DNA of 64,000 nt from Pestalotiopsis fici W106-1 (Eukaryota > Ascomycota > Sordariomycetes > Amphisphaeriales > Sporocadaceae): the NCBI RefSeq assembly GCF_000516985.1, contig NW_006917098.1:1612001-1676000 (forward strand). Reading direction: 5' to 3'. Below the pieces are notes generated by a model. It was given only the letters and a program-made list of their open reading frames with translations, made no database searches and was not told the DNA's origin. Position numbers and translations under genes: made by a program. Shown piece by piece: positions 48,507 through 59,440 of this stretch (position 1 is the stretch's first letter; each line of letters opens with the position of its first letter).

Positions 48507-50297
48507 GGCTAAATGGTACTCTGGAATCGGTATGATGTTGTCGCTTCTACTGATGGAATAAAGAGCAGAAGCAGGAGGTGAGCAGAGGAATCAACTCAAA
48601 TAATATTGTATATACATATGCACGAGACGTGTTGGCACGGGTGCGCTGCTGCGATTGGCCTTGCATAGTAGTATTCCCCGCTCCGCCGCCTCTGGGGAGG
48701 GCAGGTATGTAGGCTTAAAGGACCCCAATGCAAGCAGCTTTGTTTGCATGGCGTAAGCCCGTCAGGACTGCTCTTCTTTACTCACCCGCGGCCACACACC
48801 GGGGATAACGAATGGCGTGTCCCTTGTGCCCGTAGGAAATATGATTGAATGCATGAGCATTGCAAGTATACCGAGCCATTCAAGTCCCTCAACTTGCAAC
48901 TAACACTGCACATATCGGTCTGCAGTAACCTGATGGGCTGCGTTATGCTATCCATTCTACGCAAAATGTCGCCCCCTTGGTAATACTCTTCCCGAAATCG
49001 AATGTATAAGACAGGAAAACAAGGCAGTAGTCATTCTTGGTTGCGGCACATATAGTAGGGAGAATCAATAATAAAAAAAAGAAGAAGAAAAAGGCTGGCT
49101 TACACCTGACCAGAAGTCAGTCTGATTTCTCTCTCTCTCTCCCCCCTTCGCTTCCCGCTTTTCGATTGCTACCCGTAAGCCTTCTTCGGACCATGTGTGA
49201 TCTCCAGCTTAGGTAGGACGTCGTGCGGACGCCTTCGGCAACCACGATGCCACTTGTCGTTGTTTTCGTGGTGCTTATTCTGCTTTCAGCAACCTTAATT
49301 GCTCTCCGTTTCTATGCCCGCTGGCATGTTTCATTGAACAGCTTGCCCAAGCTTGACTCCGTGCTAAAAGAGACAAGAGACTCGCCCCTATATCGTTTGT
49401 GAAACATAGTCGACATATGCTAGAAGACTATACACTGTACAATGTCCTCAAGCTTTCAAAGGGCCAACGAATCGCGGTTGTTCGCATCTCAAGTCAATAA
49501 ATCTCGAGGTGTATGAGAATCCAGCTGATTTTGGTGGCCTTTATCACATGGGAGATGAGCCCTTCCGCCAGATCAAACAAAACTTGTTAACATGGGGCTG
49601 GACAACTTAAAGGGATGAGGTAGCAATGTGTCAAAGAAGAAGTCTGGCGAGCCAACAGAGTTCTATTAATTCGAATCCAAAATTGAATTTCCTTGATCTA
49701 AGTGTTGCCAGCACTGCTCCACAATCTAAGATTGAATTTTGATGATACAATTCGCCAGTGGCCGCAATTGCATAGCATGCTCACTGTTTAGGCCCTGACA
49801 ACATGCAAGGGCTATATCAATTAATGCCTGTCAGTCAGTATGGACTCTCAACTACCAGGCATCTTGTCAGCTGGACCAGAAGGTCTGAAAAGCCGGGAAG
49901 GCTAATTCCTTCCCATCACCTGCAATCCATCCCGATGGTGGCATGGGGCACGAGTGTAGTCTACGTGATACATATTTGGTTTACGGATTGTTGAATCGAT
50001 CTTGTTAATTCATAGCAGTATTAGTGTCTCGAGGTCTCGGTAACGACCGTGTCGCTTCCAAGGAAGTCATGAATGCGTGTTCTGTTTACGAAATGCATAA
50101 TATTCAGATATCGTAATGTACAATTCGCCCAATGTGAGGAGCGATACCATTGATGCAAACATGAGATGCCCGGCAAAGAAATTTATACTGATCAAGATTG
50201 CTTCTCGTAACAACTCGCTTCCATCGGCATTTAGGGTACTGAAAAGATACCTGAAGGACTGGTCCATGACATGACAACATCCTCATTCCCCACAACA
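48507..50297. other. Spacer containing a possible receptor relic
   Basis: About 1.8 kb. Includes an A-rich patch near 49070-49090, a (CT)n-C tract near 49129-49146 and the short relic listed separately. Otherwise no gene recognised. Confidence 0.5.
49247..49402 (+). pseudogene. Possible relic of a PTH11/SAT4-like receptor start
   Basis: A 51-codon frame encodes one strongly hydrophobic segment followed by ALRFYARWHV. LRFYARW is the hallmark end of the first helix in fungal rhodopsin-fold receptors. The family normally continues with a G-L/W-x-DDY motif. Here a LEDYTLY-like string occurs about 20 bases after the stop in a broken context (49411-49442), and later helices are not found. It may be a decayed gene start or a chance hydrophobic frame. 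Confidence 0.28.
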
Positions 50298-50693
50298 TTA
50301 AACCAGGTACGCAACAGCTGCGGCCAAAGCCAATGCACCACTAAAGCTTTCAACGAGCTTTCCACCACCAGAGACTGTTACCGGAACCATTGTGCTGGAA
50401 GACCCGGTACCGGTTGCCGTCGCATTGCCAGAGCCGGTGGCGGAACTGATGACGGTCAAGGCCGGAGCACTGCAGGGTGTGGTGGGTATGGGGGATCGGG
50501 TGACGATGTCGGCCGCGGTAGAAGTCACGTTTGGGCATGAGTGGCAGACGACTGTAGTGCTGACACTCATGTCCGTAGTGGCAGCGGCGAGCGAAGCTGT
50601 TGAGATGAAATGTCAGAACATGACGCGCACTGCTTGTATGGAGAAAATAGAATGCTTACCGCCGAGAACAGCGAGAAATTGAACGGCCTTCAT
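50298..50693 (-). CDS. Small secreted, probably GPI-anchored surface protein
   Basis: Predicted 110 residues from exons 50693-50660 and 50596-50298, joined across a 63-base intron (GTAAGC to CAACAG). The spliced N terminus is a signal peptide (MKAVQFLAVLGASLAAA). The middle has a short cysteine knot-like patch (VCHSCPN, later TTPCSAP), then a Ser/Thr/Gly-rich spacer suited to O-glycosylation, one N-x-T site (NVT) and another (NAT). The C terminus is SGALALAAAVAYLV, a small-residue site followed by a hydrophobic tail as in GPI-attachment signals. This layout is common for fungal wall or surface proteins. The family is not recognised. Without splicing, an internal ATG (50570) gives 90 residues lacking the signal peptide, which is less likely. 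Confidence 0.68.
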
Positions 50694-52000
50694 GGTTCTG
50701 GTGGTGTAATTGTCGATTATGATTATGATTAGGAATATTATATATGGTACAAAACAATACTTTGAATGATGTGATCCAGATTGTCAAGAGAATGACGGTG
50801 TCTTGGTTGCAGAAAATGAACGTCCGTTTCAACGAATAAATGCAGAGATTCAGGAGAACGAGGGCATCATGCGCTTCTAGAGATAAATGATTTTGTTTCT
50901 CATTTTACTTTGCATATCAACAAGGTCCAAGACAAGGTCAACTGAGAGTCCTTGACGCTAAGATGGCAATTCTGACCTACAAAGACGTCCGCTGCCCGGC
51001 CCAGCCTGACTCCGAACGAAATTAATTTGCGCATCCTTCCTAACGCTGTCGCTTCAACGACAAAATCTGCGATTCTCGGCTGCGCTCAGGCATGCCTGCC
51101 AATTTCCACCAACAGTACTCGTCCTGTCCTCTTGTAGATCGGCCGGATACAATAGTCTCCGTGGCACAGGTCATGGATGAGCTGCGGGCTCCCCTCTTGG
51201 TATGCTCTCCATCAAAGACTCAACGAGCTCATGGTTTGTCAGATTCTCCTGTGCTCGCCGTCCTCATTTCCAGCTGGCGAGCTGGCGAGCTGACGGTAAA
51301 AAGGGCGCCCCCCAACGGATTACTGAGCTAGTATAGTCACAGAAGACGGCGCAAATCTCATTAGGTTAAGCTTATAGACAATAGAGTTCCCCATGACGTT
51401 TTGTGGGGTAATGTCAAAGACACAGTCGGCATTCCAGTCCTCCGGACAGTGGCCAGCCAGTGATGTACACGCTATACTTCTGGATTAGGCAATTGAGGCT
51501 GGCTGCAAGTTACCCCATATTCTTCACGGCTGACAGCACATCCGGCGTCTGTCGCCCTGACTAAAAAGGGACGAAGGACACTTCGGATGGTTTACTATCC
51601 GGACTTCGCTAGCGCCCCGGCACACGGAAAGGGAAGCGCTAGGAGTAGTTGCGGGTGCTGATCGTAGATGGGGAGATTACAGCGAGACCTTTTTTTCGTT
51701 GGTCATGAGTTCTCCGCTTCTGCATTCTGCACAGAATTGATGCCATGGAATGTGCGTATGGCTTGGAGTTGGGTGAGATTGGCGATGGCGCAGATGGCAG
51801 CAAGTCGGCAGATGAGAAAACCAAATCAGCCTAACAAAGTACCAGGTCAATGATCATAGGAGAATGCAAACGGGTAAGACTCTTGTAATTTGTTTTTATA
51901 TAAGTTGCAGCGTTGATGCTTCAATGTAAAACAAAGATTCTGTATCCCTATCTTCACTGAGCCATCATCTATCAATTCATCTCTCAGACTTCCTGTCAAC
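50694..52000. other. Divergent spacer
   Basis: About 1.3 kb between the GPI-type gene and the Rds1-like gene; shared promoter region. No other gene seen. Confidence 0.6.
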
Positions 52001-53163
52001 ATGTACGTCTCAAAAGTTGCTCTCGCGGTGACCGGTGTCAGTCTTGTCACTGCTGCTCCTGTCATTGAAAAACGTGCAGAAATCACAGATGGTAAGAGCT
52101 AACCCCCCTTTTGCTACATTGGAAAACCTGGCGACTAATGTTACTTACACAGCCGACATCCTCAACTATGCCTTGACACTGGAGCACCTCGAAGACACCT
52201 TCTACCGTGAAGGTCTTGCCAAGTATTCCGAACAGGACTTTGTAGATGCTGGATTCGATGCCACTTTCTACGCAAACCTGAAGGAGGTTTCCAGCGATGA
52301 AGCCAGCCACGTCAAGTTCTTGACAGCCGGTCTGACAGGTTCGTCAAGCTTTCTCAGAAAATGCCTACCCATAACATCAGTCAAAGAAGACACGGACTGA
52401 CATCATCTCACTACATAGCTGCCGGTGCCACACCCGTTGCCGAGTGTACCTACGACTTTGGCTACACGGACGTCAAGAGTTTCCTGGCCACGGCCTCGAT
52501 CCTCGAGGGCGTCGGCGTCTCGGCCTACCTGGGCGCAGCCGCCGACATCATGTCCAAGACATACCTCACGGCCGCCGGCTCAATCTTGACCGTCGAGGCC
52601 CGACACTCGGCCTACCTCCGCTCCAAGCTCGACAAGTCTCCCTTCCCTCAGGCTTTCGACGCTCCCCTGACCCTGGACGAGGTCTACTCCCTCGCATCGC
52701 CCTTCATCACATCTTGCCCGGCGAGCAACCCCGCCCTGCCCGTCAAGGCCTTCCCAGCTTTGTCTCTGGACCCCTCCACGGCTCAGCCCATCAAGGCTGG
52801 AGATGCAGTGACCCTGTTGACACCCGTACGTTGAATATACAAGCAACCGCTATTTGAGTAATGCCATTCTCGCTAACAAGTATGTGATATCAGGGTTACA
52901 CCGTTCAGGGTGCACCGGTCTACGCTGCCTTTATCGCCGTGACTGGCCCTACCTTTGTCGAGGCCACGCCTGTCGACGGTGGTTTCTCCGTCGTGATCCC
53001 CGAGGGCTTCGCCGGTCAGACCTATGCCGTCCTTACCGGATGCAACGAGAGCGTCACCGACGAGACTGTCGTCGCTGGCCCAGCTCTTATTGAGGTATGT
53101 AGATGAAAATGAAAAATTTCTACCGAATATGACGAATGCTAATATTGGTATTTCCAGATTTGA
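52001..53163 (+). CDS. Secreted ferritin-like-domain protein (Rds1-like)
   Basis: Predicted 296 residues in five exons: 52001-52091, 52153-52338, 52419-52825, 52894-53094 and 53158-53163, the last carrying only Ile and TGA. A signal peptide (MYVSKVALAVTGVSLVTAA) is followed by a KR site at residues 24-25, a likely Kex2 cut. The body is a four-helix ferritin-like domain. Metal-ligand-like pairs are visible: LEHLEDTFY and DEASHVKFL in the first half, ILEGVGVSAYLG and VEARHSAYLRSK in the second. A cysteine-containing beta-rich C-terminal part follows. Relatives such as fission yeast Rds1 respond to stress or nutrient state; biochemical function is not settled. The final exon is inferred from GTATGT and TTTCCAG sites. 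If it is not used, the frame would end shortly after 53094. Confidence 0.85.
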
Positions 53164-53910
53164 GAAAGCCATGCTTGGAAAACCCAGTGATCCAAAATCA
53201 GCTATATGATACCGATGCCATATAAGTGGAAGTGCATCTGCACTGAAGTATGCGCACCTATAAATAATTTTTAATCATTAGTCAATCTAAAAATATGTGA
53301 TGGAAACCATCATGACACGATATTTACTCCAAGCGTGACAAGTGAAGCGGCGATGCTCTGAAGCGAACATTGCAGAAACGACGAGCCGTAATGAAAAAGA
53401 TTCGATATTAAACATTGAACATTATCAGTCGAGTCAGTCAGTCAAACGAAGCCTCAGTTACCTGGATTAATATTGATGCCTATCTGTGTGTTTGCCTTTG
53501 TACGTGAGTTCTTCTCGGGTGAATAATGCTAGGGATATCATTATACATACATGGAGGGAATCCTTCTTAGCTTTACTTGGTTCGGCTGCGCTTCGTAGTA
53601 GTTTACTCCAACTTCTCTGCATTTGTATGTTTTATTCTCTGACACCATCTTGAACGCTTCAATATAAATTATACTGATAGAGAACCTTTAACAATATTTC
53701 ATATCACAAGTCAATTGAATATGGTCGCTACAAGACGACATGATGAGTGGGTATAGACATGAATCCTACCCATGTTGGTACTATGCTTATCAGTTCTGCC
53801 GATGGCCACCGCTCAAATTTTCCGCAGTCCAACCCCGCCATAATCGAATTTTGGGCGGATATTCAACCCCACCACCAGATCTCCCATAAACAGCATCAAA
53901 CGTTTCCAGG
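53164..53910. other. Intergenic spacer
   Basis: About 750 bases, AT-rich in the first half, holding the Rds1-like 3' UTR and the NOB1 promoter. Nothing else seen. Confidence 0.6.
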
Positions 53911-55386
53911 ATGGAGCAGCCCTCAGAAGCCCAGCAACCGGCGGAGACGCTGCCGCCGCTGTCACAATCGCAGCCCGTCGATACACCACAAGAGACGCCG
54001 TCTGTGCCCTCAAAACCGATCCACAGTCTCGTCATCGACACCGGACCGCTCATCAAGAATGACCCGCCCATCAGCACGCTCCTTGCGCAGGCCGAAGAAT
54101 TGTACACACTGCCCTCGGTCATACCCGAGATCAAGGACGAGGCAACGCGGATACGAGTACAGACGCAGCTGATGCCCTTCTTGACCCTCCGCAGCCCAAA
54201 GCCTGAGAGCATCACATTTGTCACCAACTTTGCCCGCCGCACTGGTGACCTCGAAGTCCTCAGCAAGCCCGATTTGCACCTGATCGCACTGGCTTACGAG
54301 TTGGAATGCGAGCGCAATGGAGGAGACTGGAGACTGCGGAAAGAGCCCTCGCAAAAGAGAGTAAATGGCAAGTCGCCCGCTCAAATCGCCAAGGACGAGG
54401 CCGAGGCGGCAGAGAAGGGGGTCAGCAACACGGAGGAGGCTGCAAACGAGGGCGACAAGGAAGCAACAATCACCGAGGTCGATGCGACTAGCACAGAGCA
54501 GCAAGATAGCACGAGTGCTGAGACCACTGCTCCTGATAATGCTCCCATCGATGGGCCATCCCCCGCAGAGCAGCCAGAACAACCGGCAGAAGAGTCTACC
54601 AGTGTATCGGAAGATGCTCCCGTAATATCACAAGAGGCCATTACACACCAACTCGACACCTTGACCCTCGAGCCCGAGAAGGAAATCATACCAGAACAGG
54701 AGGCCCCAACAGAGGAACAAGACCCCGCCCAAGCCCAAGAAGATGACGACGATGAGGATGGCTGGATCACACCGTCCAACCTGAAGAAGCATAAGCAAAA
54801 GGACCAGCAGGCGGCGCCCGAGCAGCCGATCCAGAGGCTTCTGCAGGTGGCGCTTCTCACGTCGGATTACGCCATGCAAAACGTGCTCCTGCGCATCAAC
54901 CTGAACCTGGTGTCGCCCAGCATGGCACGCATCACGCGCGTCAAGCAGTGGGTGCTGCGCTGCCACGGGTGCTTCCAGATCACGCGCATCATGAGCAAGC
55001 AGTTCTGCCCCAAGTGCGGCCAGCCCACCCTGACGCGCGTGAGCTGCTCGACGGACCAGAACGGCAACTTTCAGGTGCACCTGAAGAAGAATTTCCAGTG
55101 GAACAACCGCGGCGCCGTCTACAGCGTACCCAAGCCGGTCCACGGCACGTCCAACGGAAAGTACCGGGGCCAGGGCGGCGGCAAGAACGGCTGGGGACGA
55201 GATCTCATCCTGGCCGAGGACCAGAAGGAGTTTATCCAGAAGACGGATGCCGAGCGGCGGCTCCGCCAGCGGGATCTGATGGATGAGGATTACCTCCCCG
55301 GCATTCTGACGGGCTACAGACAGAGTGGTACCGGCAAGGTACGTGTGGGAGCTGGTCGAAATGTCAATTCGAGGAAGAGAAACTAG
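53911..55386 (+). CDS. nob1: 20S pre-rRNA D-site endonuclease NOB1
   Basis: Intronless, 491 residues. NOB1 cuts the 20S precursor at the 3' end of 18S rRNA during cytoplasmic 40S maturation. After a Pro/Gln-rich N terminus, a PIN nuclease domain runs from about residue 38: HSLVIDTGPLIKN with the first catalytic Asp, EIKDE, and SKPDLHLIALAYELE with a later Asp. A long acidic low-complexity insert follows, then DEDGWITPSNL. The zinc ribbon has Cys351, Cys354, Cys366 and Cys369 (RCHGC and CPKCG), and the C terminus contains the conserved basic block ending ILTGYRQSGTGKVRVGAGRNVNSRKR. All expected parts are present. It ends tail to tail with NOP10. Confidence 0.96.
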   Translation: MEQPSEAQQPAETLPPLSQSQPVDTPQETPSVPSKPIHSLVIDTGPLIKNDPPISTLLAQAEELYTLPSVIPEIKDEATRIRVQTQLMPFLTLRSPKPESITFVTNFARRTGDLEVLSKPDLHLIALAYELECERNGGDWRLRKEPSQKRVNGKSPAQIAKDEAEAAEKGVSNTEEAANEGDKEATITEVDATSTEQQDSTSAETTAPDNAPIDGPSPAEQPEQPAEESTSVSEDAPVISQEAITHQLDTLTLEPEKEIIPEQEAPTEEQDPAQAQEDDDDEDGWITPSNLKKHKQKDQQAAPEQPIQRLLQVALLTSDYAMQNVLLRINLNLVSPSMARITRVKQWVLRCHGCFQITRIMSKQFCPKCGQPTLTRVSCSTDQNGNFQVHLKKNFQWNNRGAVYSVPKPVHGTSNGKYRGQGGGKNGWGRDLILAEDQKEFIQKTDAERRLRQRDLMDEDYLPGILTGYRQSGTGKVRVGAGRNVNSRKRN

Positions 55387-55925
55387 ACAGGTCAAGCGCA
55401 GCAATGCATCACTCTTAGAGAATGAACAAATGAATGAATGAATGAACAAAATCACAATTGCGATGGACCTTCTTTGGGCTTGACGACTTTGACCAATTCC
55501 AAGTTGTTGCTTGGTTATGATGAATGCGAATTGCTTTCTTATTTCATGTCTTGTCAACCAATCCAGCAACCACTATCTGGGTATATGTGTCAAGGAAAAC
55601 CAATTGTTCTTCCAATTATTGAAATTTTTTTTCTTTTCTCTTTTCCATGTCTTCTTGTCTTGAAGCAATTCGTTGCAGACATTGCCATCATGCTTTGCTG
55701 CATAGGGCCAAGCGCCAAAACCGAAAAGAAATCCAACTTTCGACTCCCTGAACGCCAATAATCCGTTTATGCACAACCTGCGAGAAGCCCTACACACGAT
55801 GTCCAAGTAGAAGGATTTCGTGCCTTCTTTTCCTTGTCCAGCCACCACCCATGCTCTTTGTCCTCGGTCAAGAAGATGCCGACGCATTGTTTTTAATTCC
55901 TCCCTTTGGTCCTATTGTGGTAGAT
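55387..55925. other. Convergent spacer between NOB1 and NOP10
   Basis: About 540 bases with an (AATG)n tract near 55425-55445 and T-rich tracts near 55620-55650 that suit 3' ends. No further gene seen. Confidence 0.6.
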
Positions 55926-56208
55926 TTACGACAGAGTAGCAGGCTTCTTGCTGGCACCTACAGATATCACACATAAACCCGTTAGAACTTTGATTGCAAC
56001 CAATGTCTGCAAGAAACCACAACAAGGACTTACCGTCATCCAAGTTCAGGAGACCATATCTCTTCTTGAGAGTGACGCGCTGTCGCGACCACTTGTCGTC
56101 GGGGGAGAAGCGGGCGGGGTGGGCAGACTTGGTGACCTCGCCGCTGAGGACCTTCTTCAAGGTGTAGGTGCGCTTGCCATCGGCGCCGAGAACGTACATC
56201 AAATGCAT
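55926..56208 (-). CDS. nop10: H/ACA snoRNP subunit NOP10
   Basis: 68 residues from exons 56208-56034 and 55957-55926, with an intron of 76 bases. NOP10 is the small scaffold of H/ACA ribonucleoproteins that guide pseudouridylation of rRNA with Cbf5, Nhp2 and Gar1. The whole family signature is visible: [19 protein letters not shown], then [27 protein letters not shown]. As in other eukaryotes, the archaeal zinc-binding cysteines are absent. The spliced tail [12 protein letters not shown] is short, giving the usual length. Reading through the intron would yield a longer tail with no family match. Confidence 0.95.
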
Positions 56209-58033
56209 CTTGGGCGGTGTTTTGTTGTTGTGGTGTAATGTATTGGCGGTACGGGTACGTGTAAAGGTTTTCTCGTTGGGTGGCGCGACTGGCAAGGGCG
56301 GGACAATTGGACAAGACTTGAGCGGGTCAAGAGACGTTTCGGTCGTGATATTATTTTTCGAGGGTCGAATTGGCCGCAGAGGTGGTGAGAGCTCTGCCCG
56401 AAAACTTTTTGGTGGGGCTACCAGATCTGGTTAGCGCATTCTTTTCCACCCAAGTGTGTGCTTTTGCTTTGGCGCAGGTCGGATGCTTGCGGCGGGGAAG
56501 ATAATCCGGTCCGCTAGAGTCGGGGCCCTCTGGGGGTTAACAAGTTTTCCCATCCCACCCAAGCCACCCTGCTGTATTGTCGATCTACGACTCTTCAGCG
56601 GGCCCCGACTGCCCTGTAGCAAGTCCCATCAGAGAGGGGGGGGAAACCTCCATGCGGACACAACCCAAGTACCTTCATACTACGGTGCCTGTCCACTGAA
56701 TTCGAGCCGCAGAGGCGGTTGATGATTCGGAAACCAGCATCCGTTCAAATCAGGGATTGACCTTTATCATGACCGTACGATTCCAAATGCATCTCTTTTT
56801 TTCGGGGCGACGGTGGTTCAAGTCTGTCCGGCAGCTCAACTACTGGGGAATCAGACGAAGAACAAGAGCAGTTTTACGTTTTACTGCTTGTGTTCAAAAC
56901 ATGGACTCTTGATGCAGAGTCATGCAGTCATCATATTAATGGATATAAGCACTTTTCACTTTAAGTTGGAGCCACGCGACCACAAGGCATACCAAGCAAT
57001 AACAAATATTCCTAAGAACCCACGTGCTCGTTCGAGATCTTCTGAAATAGAACGATCAGATCTGTCCTGGTCGCTAATTCGTAAGCAACAACTATGAGCT
57101 TAATCTGGTAGCACGACCATTTGATTGGAGAGATTCTGTTCTAGTTGAGTTGAAAGATCATTCTTGGCAATTGTATATTGCACAAGAGCCAGGATGAGGC
57201 CGGTTGGACTTCTATAGGGTTTCTGGTACTATCAAGTCTTTTGCTGTTATCTATTCGGGAAAAATGATGATGCAATTTCTATTCACACCAACCATGCCGA
57301 TACCTCTGTCGCAGTGAATACAAAGCAATTGGTGGCGGATTATCAATCACGCACTAGGCCAGGGGCCGACCGCTCGTGTTTTGCGGGCAATATAGAGGCC
57401 GAGAATGGCTTATTCATCATATGCTTGGTAGGTAGTATTCCAAAGATTCCAAACCCCGATGTTCACACCATTGGTCCAGCGACGGCGCAAAGGACGCATT
57501 GTCATCATGCGAGCCCGACTCGAATGGAATCAAGAAAACGAAATCAAGGCAGTTTTACAAATTGAACTCGGCAAAAGAAAATGCTCGACCTCGGGTTTAT
57601 AATTATATGATTATTCACTCACATTTGTAGGGAACCAGAGAGTCGCAAAATGCCAATGCCTACATGGGTACCTGGCCCGACTATAGCTCACACGTTGATT
57701 GGGGGGCATCTTTTCCGCACCTTGGCCGCACCGCCCAAATCTAGTGTGGCCGACAACAAAGTCAGGGGCTTGAGTGGACCGAGAGATTTACTATGATGCG
57801 TCCGGCCGGTATCCACTCATTGCCCGAGTCGAGGGACCGAATGTGGTGGAATAAAAGTCTTGCATGAGGTCATTAACCTGATTAATAATTTGTATATACT
57901 ACCAAGTATATAAGTATGTAGGGAAACCCCCTCAAGATGAAAATGAATACGATCATCCATAGACAGTGTTTACGACAGCGCCAATAGAGTGTATAACACA
58001 AAACCTATACACACATATATACATTTCCACACC
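56209..58033. other. Divergent spacer
   Basis: About 1.8 kb between NOP10 and the Old Yellow Enzyme gene; promoter sequence for both. Open frames under 115 codons with no domains. No RNA gene recognised. Confidence 0.6.
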
Positions 58034-59146
58034 ATGTCTGCATCACGCCTATTCGAGCCCCTCAAGCTGGGCAATGTCACGCTTCAGCACCGTATCGCCA
58101 TGGCCCCTCTGACCCGGTTCCGGGCAGATGAAAACCATGTGCCGCTGCCTTTTGTCAAGGAATACTACGCCCAACGCGCCTCGACCCCGGGCACCCTCAT
58201 CATCTCCGAAGCGACTCTCGTCTCCAAAAAGGCCGGCGGCTACGGCCTCGTCCCCGGCATCTGGACCAAGGAGCAAATCGCCGGCTGGAAGGAAGTGACG
58301 GACGCGGTACACGCCAAGGGCTCCTTCATGTACCTGCAACTCTGGGCCCTGGGCCGCGTCGCCGACCCCAACAATGCCGCCAAGGAGGGCATCGAGATCA
58401 AGGCCCCCAGCGCGATCCCGCAGGCCGAGGGCGCCACGGTGCCCCAGGAGCTGACCCAGGACGAGATCAAGTCGTTCGTCGCCGACTATGCCCAGGCGGC
58501 CCGCAACGCCGTCGCCGCCGGCTTTGACGGCGTCGAGATCCACGGCGCCAACGGCTACCTCATTGACCAGTTCAACCAGGACACGGCCAACCAGCGCACC
58601 GACGCCTACGGCGGCAGCGTCGAGAACCGCTCCCGCTTCGCCGTCGAGGTGGCCTCGGCCGTGGTCGACGCCGTCGGCGCCGACAAGGTCGGCATCCGCC
58701 TGTCGCCCTACTCGACGTTCCAGGGCATGCGCATGGCCGACCCCATCCCCCAGTTTACCGACCTGGCCCGCAAGCTCAAGGCCCTCGGGCTCGCCTACCT
58801 GCACTTGGTCGAGGCCCGCATCTCGGGCAACGCCACGATAGAGACCACGGAAAAGGTCGACTTTCTCATCGACGAGTGGGACAATGTGTCGCCCGTGCTC
58901 ATTGCCGGCGGCTTCACGCCCGAGAGCGCCAAGCGCGCCGTCGACGACGAGTACAAGGGCAAGGACGTCGTCATCGTCTTTGGGCGCCACTTTATTTCCA
59001 CGCCCGACCTGCCCTTCCGCGTCCAAAAGGGCATCGAGCTGACCCCGTACGACCGCAACAAGTTTTACAATGCCGGAGAGGAGGAGGGCTACATTACCTG
59101 GCCGTTCAGTGAGGAGTTCCAGAGCCAGCAAAACGCCAAGATTTAG
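58034..59146 (+). CDS. Old Yellow Enzyme-type NADPH:flavin oxidoreductase (ene-reductase)
   Basis: Intronless, 370 residues, FMN-dependent TIM-barrel enzyme that reduces activated C=C bonds of enals and enones. The start [28 protein letters not shown] holds the flavin-tuning Thr. [13 protein letters not shown] has the His/Asn substrate-binding pair and the proton-donor Tyr, and [15 protein letters not shown] is the family hallmark. LIAGGF and [16 protein letters not shown] are the phosphate-binding and FMN-binding ends. It is cytosolic, with no signal peptide. The true start is the ATG at 58034; the frame is open upstream but without an ATG. Codon use is very GC-rich, creating a long antisense shadow frame. 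It converges on the alcohol oxidase gene across an assembly gap. Confidence 0.95.
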   Translation: MSASRLFEPLKLGNVTLQHRIAMAPLTRFRADENHVPLPFVKEYYAQRASTPGTLIISEATLVSKKAGGYGLVPGIWTKEQIAGWKEVTDAVHAKGSFMYLQLWALGRVADPNNAAKEGIEIKAPSAIPQAEGATVPQELTQDEIKSFVADYAQAARNAVAAGFDGVEIHGANGYLIDQFNQDTANQRTDAYGGSVENRSRFAVEVASAVVDAVGADKVGIRLSPYSTFQGMRMADPIPQFTDLARKLKALGLAYLHLVEARISGNATIETTEKVDFLIDEWDNVSPVLIAGGFTPESAKRAVDDEYKGKDVVIVFGRHFISTPDLPFRVQKGIELTPYDRNKFYNAGEEEGYITWPFSEEFQSQQNAKI

Positions 59147-59440
59147 AGTGACGATATATACCCCATGATGTACATATTTCTTTTATAAGTTCCTCAGAGA
59201 TGATAGATCACGACAGACATANNNNNNNNNNNNNNNNNNNNNNNNNNNNNNNNNNNNNNNNNNNNNNNNNNNNNNNNNNNNNNNNNNNNNNNNNNNNNNN
59301 NNNNNNNNNNNNNNNNNNNNNGACAATACAAGACATGCAAAGTAATAAAGCATGACGGCTGATTCCATTGACATTAATGTAGATCCTCGTGTCGTTACCC
59401 TCAAAACAGCTCAGCAAGGAAATCCATGTTTGGAGGCTAC
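59147..59440. other. Convergent 3' spacer interrupted by the assembly gap
   Basis: Short spacer between the Old Yellow Enzyme stop and the alcohol oxidase stop, including the 100-N run. True length unknown. Confidence 0.7.
59222..59321. other. Assembly gap, 100 N
   Basis: Exactly 100 N, the usual placeholder for a gap of unknown size between contigs. Gene order across it (Old Yellow Enzyme versus alcohol oxidase) depends on scaffolding. Confidence 0.99.

Noticed and set aside
58049..59131. 360-codon antisense open frame opposite the Old Yellow Enzyme
   Set aside because: Shadow of GC-rich codons in a well-supported gene on the other strand.
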